A DNA stretch of 64,000 nt, taken from NCBI GenBank assembly GCA_037157565.1, contig JAZHRO010000073.1:97876001-97940000 (forward strand), read 5' to 3'. The first letter of the stretch is position 1. Each line of letters begins with the position of its first letter. Origin of the DNA: Thalassia testudinum (lineage: Eukaryota; Streptophyta; Magnoliopsida; Alismatales; Hydrocharitaceae). Shown here in pieces: positions 56,170-64,000 of this stretch. The position numbers and the translations under genes are program-made. Under the pieces are notes generated by a model. It ran no database searches. It was not told the DNA's origin and saw only the letters and a program-made list of their open reading frames with translations.

Positions 56170-56860
56170 GAAGTTGGATCATAGCTAAGCTAAGCTAAGC
56201 TAGCTTAGCTAAAGGAGGAGTAGAGAAAGAGGTGTTGGAGCTAGAGTTTGGAGGGAGGAGCTGAGGATGAGAGGTTTGGAGCTGAAACTGGAGCTGGCTG
56301 CTGCTGAAGAGGCTGGCATGGGGCTACTCTAGCTGGCTTAGCTTGCTAGTTCCTTGCTAGTTGCTAAGCCAAGCTAAAGTGAGTAGCTTCTACCATAATG
56401 AGCTGAGGTGAGCTAGGTTTGATGCTCCCGGGGAGGATCAAGCTGGTTGAGGCAGTTAAGGTATCTTAGCTCAACTGATTTAAGCTAAGCTGAATCCCCG
56501 GGAGTTGGACTTAAGCTTCCTGAGCTGAGATGAGTTCTTCTTCATCTGGCTGGAGTTGAGTGGAGCTAGATGTAGCTGGGTCTGAGCTGGGGTGAACTCC
56601 TGTCAACTCAGCTGAGCTAGCTAGAGCTCCCTATGGACTAGTGGGAGCTGAGATGAGCTAAACTCAGCTAAGTTGAGCTGGATCTGAGCTGACTTGAGCT
56701 AGGGTGAGCTAAGATGAACTCTCTTGAGCTGCCATTAAGCTGAGATTAGCTGAATGGAGCTGGGATGAGCTATCCCTAGTTCAAGTGAGCTAGGTTCCAG
56801 CTATGGTGAGCTGGATCAAGCTGAGTTCCAACTAGTCTGAGCTTCTCCTTCACCATTTGC
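56170..56860. repeat. GAGCT/AGCTNA-rich degenerate repeat in G
   Basis: About 700 bp is dense in GAGCT, TGAGCTGAG and GCTAAGCTAAGCTAAGC units. The pure core is near 56184. It looks like a degraded short tandem repeat confined to this LTR. Confidence 0.8.
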
Positions 56861-57065
56861 CCTCTTGAGTGCTAGGGTTTTATGGATCTGCATATCTGTT
56901 CATCCCTAACACTCACAAAAACATATCAAAAAGACAATAAAAAATGCATTGCATGCCTAACCTAATTTATGCCTAAATGCAGCCCAAAAACCCATTTGCG
57001 GAGTAAAATCCTAAGAGCTAAGTTTGTTTTAATGCATAAGAATGATGATAAACTGGCGTTTATCA

Positions 57066-57667
57066 AGATGCCATGGGCGGCATTATCTAAAAATGTCGAT
57101 TTCCAGGGTCTGGATTTACCTACAAAATGCCATGGGTTGTGTTATTTCGAAATGTCGAAAGCTAGGGTTCTGGGGGTTGCCATGGGCGGTGCTATCTCGA
57201 AGCAACGATTGCCAGGGACCTTGCAAGGATTGATGGTGAGAACTAGGAATCCGATACAGACCTTGTTGTAAAGCTAATCCGAAGCTAGAAATATAAAGAA
57301 AAGAGAGAGAAAACTCTCCAAAAAATAAAGCCAAGCTCTTCTATCTCTCTCTGAAAAAAACACACTGCAAACTGAACCTAGGATAAAACATGTTACAAGC
57401 ATGGGTGCTTTAACCACAAAGTTCAATGAACCTTAGGTTAGTTCCTATGGGCCTTAGAAACCTTCGCGGTGAACTGAGGCTAGAGCTGGTCAGGCCTGGA
57501 TCTTGGTTGAGACTTGAGTACCTCTAGGCCTACTATCGGTATTCTAACCTAATCTATAAAAGAGAGCACACATCAAAGTTTTAAGCATCAAAAGTTATAT
57601 GGTCTAGAATCAAAGTTAACACCTTGAAATTTTGCTAAGGGACTAGCAAAAGCTAAGCAAGGGGGTA
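57066..57667 (+). other. Post-pol region of E, second part, with triple repeat and PPT
   Basis: It resumes after G at the first unit of the triple repeat (57066-57126, then 57127-57178 and 57179-57224). It matches B and C through to the PPT GCAAGGGGGTA (57657-57667) beside the LTR. The frames at 56969-57334 are not genes. Confidence 0.8.
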
Positions 57668-60343
57668 TGATGGGAACACCATCATGAGCCATAACTAGCC
57701 CATTTTGACCTAATTAAGTCGGTAAATGCTCCTACATAACTGCTAGAGAGTCATAAGTCACTACATAATCATTCTGAGGGAAAAATAAGAAACTAGGGTT
57801 AAAACTACAATTTTACCAGCATATCATGAATGCAGTACAACCATGGGTTTTCTCAAGGGTTGAATGAAGGTTAAATGGTCTTAGAAAGCTAACAAGTGGG
57901 TTATAACAATCAGAAAAGGGTTTACACATGTTCTGAGAATTAAATGACTTTTTGAAACCCTAAAAATAGATCCGCTTAATTAACTGAGGTTCTGATTAGA
58001 ATAAAATTCATATAAACCCTATAAAATTCATATAAAAATATTCTCTAGTGTTTGGAACCTTCAATTTGACCATCAGAACCCGTTTTGACCTAGAACAGAG
58101 TCATAGACAGACATTTACCCTAATTTATGTTTTTGCATAAATTACCCAGTCAAACATGGTCAAAACCAAAATCCAACTTCACTATTGGATTCCTTAGGTC
58201 CAAATTAGGTTGGTACAAAAATGTGGACCGAAGATGAGTTTATCTTGACCTAGTTTGCAACTTGGTTCTATCTAATTACATTTTTGCCCTTAACTTTCAA
58301 AATCTTTTCAAATAGATTCCTAACTTTGTCGTTATTCTCACAAAAAGGTCCCTACTGCCATTAAACCTATTCGTACTTGCTCCGATGACCTTAATTTGAA
58401 AAGAACTCCCTGATTTCTTGATGAATCTCTTTCAAATTTGGAATGAAAGTTTATCAAGAAATTTCCTTTGTTTTGAACCTGATCCCAAGCCCTAAAACTT
58501 ACCCAATCTCTCATGCGAACGCATGAGAGATTTGGGAATCAAGGAATTCCAAACTCCGACTAGCTTTCCAAGCTTGGGAAGCTTGCCTCCCAAGCCCAAA
58601 ATCTCCTCTTGAGGCCTATAAAAGAACCTCCTGATCACACCATCTTCCTCATGCTCGAAATCAGCCTAGAATCCCTACTAATTCCTCTCTCTCTCTCGGT
58701 TGAAAGCTTCTCGATGTCTAGCAAGTACCTCCATCCATCTTCGTTCTCCGTTTGCAATACCAGCAGTGGAGATATCCTCCTCGCTTCTTCCCACGTTGAG
58801 CCATACCAGCTGGCGCCCTAACCTCCCTCTTCCTTGCCGTCTCTCTCTCCAGAGCTATTCTCTTCTCCAGTGCTGACAACACCATAGCTGACGTCGCCTT
58901 TGCCCTACTTCATCCGCTAGCTACCCAGATCAATGACTCATCTTCCACTCTTTGTTTCGAGACATTCGCCACTTCATTTCAACCACCGACTCACCCAACT
59001 GCCCTTCATCATCCACCTCGCCGGCGTACATCCGACGAGCTTGCATGGCCACTACGCTCCACCAACCTGGCCGCTGTTCATCCCTACACCTCCATCATGT
59101 CCCAGAGAGCAAAAGCTCTTTGGTCTTCAAGGCTATTAGCCTCTCCAACGCTCCACCGAACACACCCACTCTTACGCTCACAGTCCGCCTTTGTTACACA
59201 TGCACGGACCTCATCACCCCACACAACCCCCACTGTTGCACTCGCTACGATCTGACAAAGGTACTAAGCATGTTTAATTAGGCCACGAGGGCGTTTGCTT
59301 GATTTCAGGTGTGCCACCTCCTTCGCCATTGATGAAAAGCTTTAGGAAACTTCGAGCATGCTCTAGGCTTGATAGCACCCAGGTGACACCCTCAAGACGT
59401 GTGAATTACTTCTAGGAACGTCCTCGCATGGTCAATTGGAGCCTTTGACTGCTCCTTACATGTGAATTAGGTGAAGGAAGCAACAGCAGTGTGCGTGAGC
59501 AAAGTAGGGACATTTAGTCCCATATCGAAAACAGCAAAAGCAGTGCTATCACATATATTGAATTTGTGATAGAGGCTTATCACCTCTAAACACAGGGTGA
59601 GGTCCCTCTCACCCATGCACACCTATGCCTTGTCCGCGACACCTCACCCGCAGACCTGGTGCGTCCAACCCGCCTATGCCTGCACTCCTTGGCTGCGACC
59701 ATGCCCGCAGCCCTGGACCTGGGTACGCACTTACCCGAATACTTGACTATCCATTGAGAGGCCTTGGGAGGGCAGAGCCTAAGAGAGAAAGAGAAGGAGA
59801 GCTTGTGCGGGTAGGGGGAGGGTTTTACTACAGAGAGAATTGGCTGACACTTAACCAATTCAAGAAGCCTTCCCCCTCTGTGTAAAGTAGCTGAACAAAG
59901 AAAGAAAGAAGAAGGCTAAAGCAGAAGAAGAAGAAAGAAGAGGTGCCGCATAGGAAGAAGTACAATGAGAAGAAGAAGAAGAACAGAGAAGAGAAAGAAA
60001 CTGAGAGACCCTTGAGTCTCTAGCACTGTAGCATAAACTATTTAAGTCGTCTGATATCATTTGATTAACATCTACTTGAGGCTTGATTTAAGTATTATTT
60101 GTGAGGAGTAATTGGTGATTTAAATCACCATTTTGCTCCATTCTTTTTGCACATTGATACCTGATATTATTATTATTGCAATCTCTTTGACTTAAATTGT
60201 GATCTTGAGTTTGAAATTGCCATATTGCTCCATGTGTTCGAACTCGGAACTTTTTCGAGTAATAAACTTTATTTGTTTTCAAAGCGATTTCGTCTATACT
60301 ATAACGTGGTTTTTTTTTTAACCTTAATTTTGCCTCGACAGCA
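57668..60343 (+). repeat. 3' LTR of element E (2676 bp)
   Basis: It starts TGATGGGAAC and ends GACAGCA, followed by the TSD TGGAT. It retains TATAAAAG (58617-58624) and the palindrome TCTCTCATGCG-AA-CGCATGAGAGA (about 58508-58531). The motif GCTCCATGTGTTCGAACTCGG is near the end. Confidence 0.93.
58617..58624 (+). promoter_or_regulatory. TATA box of the E 3' LTR
   Basis: TATAAAAG, as in B. It is lost in the 5' LTR of the same element. Confidence 0.65.
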
Positions 60344-60999
60344 TGGATGTTATGCAGTATTTATAACATGATATGCAATGCTAGGCCTAGGAATTATCAT
60401 AAATAAGTATTTTATCATGAATTCATGTGTGTTTATCATACCCCCATGCTTACTTTTTGCTAGTCCCTAGCAAAATTAACCTAAATGCTATTTATAAATG
60501 TAGAATTAGGGTTCGATCTCTTACGCATAATTTGTTCATTATTTTAGGAACTTTCAACCCAAGACCTGGTTACAAAGACTTGGCAGTGCCCGAGTGTCTG
60601 GCAGAATGCAGGCCGCCCAAGTCCTCGCCTTATTTGAAAGGGGAAGATACCTTTTTTTTCGCTTTTCTTCTTTTCTATTTCTTTTTTACTTTTGGAGTTT
60701 GAGAGTTCTGGGATAACTTTTTACGGCTACCCGACCTGCCTAAGACTCGAAAAGGACTCTAAGTGCTAAGCATCTGGTTAAAAGAGTGAAAGACTCACTA
60801 GGCGGCCGTTAAAATGGATTTTGGGTTTCTACGACCCTAGGTGACCTTGCCTAAAGGTTTATCTTTTCGAACGGTAGCTTTCTCCTTACTTTTATTTATG
60901 GGATCAACACAAGGGCAAACCCAATGTATATCTCCCTAGTTTATTCTACTTCCTTGCTTCTTCCACAAGTGTTTTGGAAATTATTGTGTATTTTTATGA

Positions 61000-61057
61000 G
61001 CTGGGCTCTGGACAACCGACCACTGGCCTGTTACCCATGGCAACTTGTCGGCCATAC
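61000..61057 (-). repeat. 58-bp direct repeat, copy 1 (H)
   Basis: GCTGGGCTCTGGACAACCGA ... CAACTTGTCGGCCATAC, homologous to 32261-32318. Confidence 0.8.
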
Positions 61058-61180
61058 TCGTGCGGTGAAGTGTGATTTTTTTTATTTTTTCTTATTTTCT
61101 CCTTTTCTATTTTTTTTTATTTAGGTGGCTTCCCTGATCTAAGATTTACTTAAAGGCAGTACAGAGAAAATGGTCTTGTG

Positions 61181-61238
61181 GCTGGGCTCTAGACAATCGG
61201 TTGATGAGCTGTTACCACTGACAACTTGCCAGCCATAC
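61181..61238 (-). repeat. 58-bp direct repeat, copy 2 (H)
   Basis: GCTGGGCTCTAGACAATCGG ... ACAACTTGCCAGCCATAC, homologous to 32447-32504. Confidence 0.8.
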
Positions 61239-61628
61239 CACCCTAGATAGTTCATTAGCTACCCAATTTTCGAAGAAACCATCCAAAAGTGAGTCAGTGC
61301 AAAAAGTGTGTAGATACTTAGGCTTAAAGTCCCCTTAAATTAGGGGGTACGTTGACAAGTCTTGTACTTATCATCCCAATTTATTTACTAGATTAAAGGT
61401 GAATTTGAATTGGTGAGGACTCGAGACTAAGTGCACATTCGAGTGGACACCCAGGCTAATTAAGCCCGATGACCTAAAAAGTCTAAGTATTCAGGTCTCA
61501 AAGTATCAATTCCTAAAGTTTGCAACTCTTAATGCCTGAGTTCTCGTCTCCTAATTCTAAACTTTTTTTCTAAAACTAAAAGAACAGGAAATTACTGTTA
61601 TAGCAAACAAAAGGATTATAAGATATAT

Positions 61629-61667
61629 CCACCCCTCCATGCTTAGCTACTGCAATGTCCTCATTGT
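61629..61667 (-). other. Conserved internal G-rich polypurine tract (H)
   Basis: On minus: CAATGAGGACATTGCAG, then TAGCTAAGCATGGAGGGG. The G-run is interrupted by one A. It lies 1.19 kb from the LTR. Confidence 0.7.
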
Positions 61668-61800
61668 TAAAAATGAAAGCATGCAGGAGAGTAGAAGTGG
61701 AAGAATAGCACCTAGTTTTCGTGAGATTCTAGTCAGCTCGGAACAGTCTCGTGCTGAGTTTAGTGCCTTCAGCTAGGTGAGGTCCTCAATCAAATATAAC

Positions 61801-62389
61801 TAACATTGAGGCTACAATAACACAGTTTTCAGGCCCCAAGATTTGGGTCCTGGAGAGTAAAAATGGGCTTGCCAAAGAGATGATCAATGAAAGTGGTAAG
61901 CTGGTGGTGCAGGGAGTGCCCAAATGGTCTCTAATTGGAGTTTTGTTGATTCATTACAAAGGAGGTGTGGGTGGATATAGAAATTGTGCAATGGTTGGGA
62001 GAACAAGGATGATGAGGGTTTTGTGAGTACTCTAACATTTCAAAAGTTTCTCCCCACAGATCAATTTTCTCCTCACAATTAGGGTGCTTAATCCAACCAT
62101 TATGATCCTCATGATTCCCACCCAAAAGTTGAACCTTAAACTCTAAAAATTCAAGATGAGGACATTGTTGGGTTATAACTTGATCATGTGAATCATCCAA
62201 CAAATTTCCGATTTCATGAATATCTTCTTCATCCCGTGTTGCTATAGTTGGTTGCATGTTTCCATTGTCTTCAATTATACCGGCAACCGTATGATTTTCT
62301 TCCTGAGTTTGGGTTGAGTTGGCCCCTAAAAGGTTGTCTAAGGTATGTATGGCCATTACCTCCTCTATTCTGCCAAGCTCCTCCATCAA
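61801..62389 (-). pseudogene. Conserved unknown C-terminal segment of element H
   Basis: The open stretch 61931-62389 starts in MEELGRIEEVMA and runs through HTLDNLLGANSTQTQEENH, the acidic GNLLDDSHDQ block and NCEEKIDLWGET to a stop. The tail blocks seen in F (RPFG.SLHHQLTTF, HLFGKPIFTL) continue after that stop in the same frame, ending with LCYCSLNV-like residues near 61805. Similarity to 33127-33800 of F holds over the whole length with few gaps. This argues that the segment was coding in the family. Function is not recognised. Confidence 0.7.
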
Positions 62390-62835
62390 ACCACACTTAA
62401 TTTTATCCTTCTTTGAGACCTCAAAAATATTAAATCAATTTGTTTTATTTGCTGAGACCATTTCTATATTTCTCGATTCACAATCAATCCTTACCTTGAC
62501 GGTAGCCAAGAAAGGTCTTCCCAAAATAATCAGGGTGTGGTTGAGCTATTTTGGTGTTCCACGTCTAGGACCATAAAATTAGTGAGGTAATACAAATAAT
62601 TAACCTTGACTAAAACATCCTCCAAAATACCCCTTGGTTTTGTAATGGATCTATCAAATAATTGCAAAGTATGTCAGTGTGTTTCAAGTAGCCTAGACGC
62701 AATTCCATGTGTAGTGAGGTGGGGATCACATTAATGGAAGCGCCCAAGTCGAGAAGGGCCCGATTAGAAGTGATGTTTCCTATTGTGCAAGAAATCAGCG
62801 AGGCTCCTGGGTCCTACTTCTTAGGAGGTAGCTTG
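62390..62835 (-). pseudogene. Aspartic protease of element H
   Basis: It is the homologue of 33610-34179 of F. On the minus strand the active-site region encoding LDLGAS is near 62725-62760, followed by sequence for ADRS..KPRGILEDV and the GRPFLA strand (about 62510). Frame changes occur between the protease and both neighbours: the gag frame and the C-terminal frame differ by one phase. No long open stretch remains. The order gag, protease, C-terminal segment is the same as in F. Confidence 0.75.
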
Positions 62836-64000
62836 TTTAAGATAAGTGTGCTTGTGTTATCAGACAAGACTACTCTCCTAATGTTTTCAGATTCCACTCT
62901 ATGCTTTGCTTTATATGAATTCGGTAAACCTATGGCGTAGACGGGGATTGATCCGATAGCCACAAGGAGTAAAATGATTGTCAATTTGAAAGCCTGAAGT
63001 AATGACATCCTTTCCTCTAATTTCTCCACTGACTTTTTTTGTTTGCCCATATAACAACATACTCCTAAATCAGACTCTGATGTTTTGTTGATCACATTTA
63101 TAGTAAGGAGTATGGAATTCTTACTACGGGGCCTAATGGTGTTGACATGGGGTTGGGTAGGTCCCTTGTGTCTACTACCACTCCTTAAGGTGATGGTGTT
63201 TGCAGTGGCAAAATGCTGTTGGTTAGTGCCTTGGGGAGGGTTGGGCAAAACAGGAGGCTCCCGGTTGATTATGGTAGGAACTTGGTTCACTCCAGGAGTG
63301 GCTGGGGTAGCCTGATAGATAGCATGAGGTTGAGCATACGACTCCCCATTATTACCAAACCCTTAAGGCCCAGCGCCTTGGTTCTGTACATTCCTTGGGT
63401 TTTGTACAGGTTGTGATGGTAGAGATCTAGGCTGTCGGTTGTTTGCACTAAGTCAGGATTGCAAAGTATTCAATGAAGTTTTCATTTGTTGCATGAGCTG
63501 GAGCATTGACCCTTGCATTTCTACCATCTTCAAGTTTAAATCAGCCTTCTCGGCGGGTTGTTGAGCATTCCACATGGACTGATTAACCTGATTCAAGGGC
63601 AACTGAGTATATACATGACCTTGACCCATTGGTTTTGTGGTACATAGTTGTTGGGTCGATATTGGGTCTACTGCCCTTGATCTTTCCAAGAGAAGTCAGG
63701 GTGATTTTTCCAATTAGAATTGTAGGAATTCGAGTAAGGGTTGGCCCAAACATTCTCCTGCACAACATGAACATCCTCATAAGATGAGGATGAAGAAGGA
63801 TTTAAAAAACTGGGATCAAAGGCCCTAGTTTGGAACCCATAAGGTTTCGAGAAGAGTTAGCCCGAAGGTTGGGTTGACTCCAGCTGGTTCACAAACTCCC
63901 GTCCCGTAGGAGCTTGCGAAGAATGTTATCCTGATCCCTAGGATTGAGTGGATCTAGAAAAATTAGAGTTTCTGGATGTTGAACGTCGGGTTGCTACGCT
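62836..64000 (-). pseudogene. gag: Gag of element H (5' part outside window)
   Basis: The open stretches 62814-63290 and 63453-63689 share one frame. They include LPLNQVNQSMWNAQQPAEKADLNLK in shared parts, TITLRSGSRHKGPTQP, ERMSLLQAFKLTIILLL and the LPPKK that leads into protease. These match F at 34180-34962. Codons stopped in F remain sense here, for example CAG opposite the TAG near 34963. Region 63690-64000 aligns with F at about 34990-35330 but is interrupted. The capsid core would lie beyond the window edge. Confidence 0.82.

Larger units (their letters stand above)
54828..57065 (-). mobile_element. G: solo LTR (2238 bp) inside E
   Basis: It starts TGACAGCG and ends TTTATCA. AGATG flanks it at 54823-54827 and 57066-57070, and E resumes seamlessly. 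There is no internal domain, PBS or second LTR, so this is a solo LTR left by LTR-LTR recombination. The shared LTR motif (GGTCGTCCAAGGAGG at 54932-54946) and a TATA box (CTATAAAAAGA on minus, 55732-55742) place its sense on the minus strand. The frame at 55281-55727 is LTR-internal. Confidence 0.9.
44405..60343 (+). mobile_element. Element E: complete but decayed Ty3/gypsy element with TSD and nested solo LTR
   Basis: LTRs are 44405-47079 and 57668-60343. TGGAT flanks both sides (44400-44404, 60344-60348). The interior reads PBS, leader, gag, protease, RT-RNaseH, integrase and post-pol region, with G inserted at 54828-57065. It is the same family as B and related to C. Many stops and frameshifts make it inactive. 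Confidence 0.95.
60439..61800 (-). other. 3' non-coding region of element H
   Basis: Collinear with 31711-33120 of F. It starts with the PPT (minus GCATGGGGGTA). It has the 58-bp direct repeats (61000-61057, 61181-61238) and the internal G-tract (61629-61667, here CATGGAGGGG). No gene. Confidence 0.8.
60344..64000 (-). mobile_element. Element H: LTR end and interior, right side cut by window
   Basis: 60344-60348 is the E TSD. The LTR of H ends at 60438 (TTTATCA). The interior then follows F on the minus strand: 3' non-coding region, C-terminal segment, protease and gag. The 5' part of gag, the PBS and the 5' LTR lie beyond base 64000. No RT or integrase lies between the LTR and the C-terminal segment, exactly as in F. 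Confidence 0.9.

Noticed and set aside
54828..57065. G as a short non-autonomous element or a host gene with a GAGCT repeat
   Set aside because: It has LTR termini, a TATA box, the shared LTR motif and TSDs, but no PBS, PPT or second LTR. A solo LTR is the simplest reading.
1..64000. CRISPR arrays, bacterial operons, phage or rRNA genes
   Set aside because: No regularly spaced short repeats, no compact gene clusters and no rRNA-like sequence. Everything recognisable is plant LTR retrotransposon.

Overview
The window reads as plant nuclear DNA made almost entirely of nested LTR retrotransposons of the Ty3/gypsy superfamily, Athila/Tat-like. The grounds are protease motifs of the LDLGA type, FMDD reverse transcriptases, integrases with HHCC and DDE motifs, primer-binding sites close to plant tRNA-Asp, LTRs of 1.6-2.85 kb with TATA boxes, and 5-bp target-site duplications (TSDs). 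I found no host gene, rRNA gene, CRISPR array or bacterial-type operon. It looks like repeat-rich (probably heterochromatic) DNA of a seed plant; the species cannot be told from the sequence. Family names are assigned from motifs alone, without a database search.

I reconstruct nine insertions, lettered here. I (41587-42906, minus) is an LTR fragment and the apparent outermost layer. D (minus) interrupts it: its 5' LTR is 39696-41586, its leader is split between 29714-30071 and 39144-39675, and the rest lies left of the window. B (plus, 9025-15854), C (plus, 15864-29713) and F (minus, 30072-39143) are inserted in D. A (minus, 1-9024) is inserted in the reverse transcriptase of B. On the right, H (minus, 42907-44404 plus 60344-64000) sits in I, E (plus, 44405-60343) sits in the left LTR of H, and G (54828-57065) is a solo LTR inside E. 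Perfect 5-bp TSDs support E (TGGAT), F (ACACC) and G (AGATG). C has AATAG, extendable to 8 bp.

Coding capacity: A has the best preserved gag-pol, in one reading frame with five premature stops and a frameshift near its end. C has a recognisable gag-PR-RT-RNaseH-IN with stops and three frameshifts. B and E are heavily decayed relatives of each other. F and H are two copies of one family that encodes Gag and protease followed by a conserved unknown C-terminal segment; F has no reverse transcriptase, RNase H or integrase. Such a family would need enzymes in trans, and the A/C/E type is a plausible donor. This is my best candidate for something little described.

Non-coding structure is also conserved. 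A G-rich polypurine tract lies 1.2-1.4 kb inside the 3' LTR of B, C, E, F and H. A three-unit tandem repeat is shared by B, C and E. A 58-bp direct repeat is shared by F and H. A tRNA-like B-box module lies in the LTRs of F and I. One short motif recurs near the LTR 3' end in every family.
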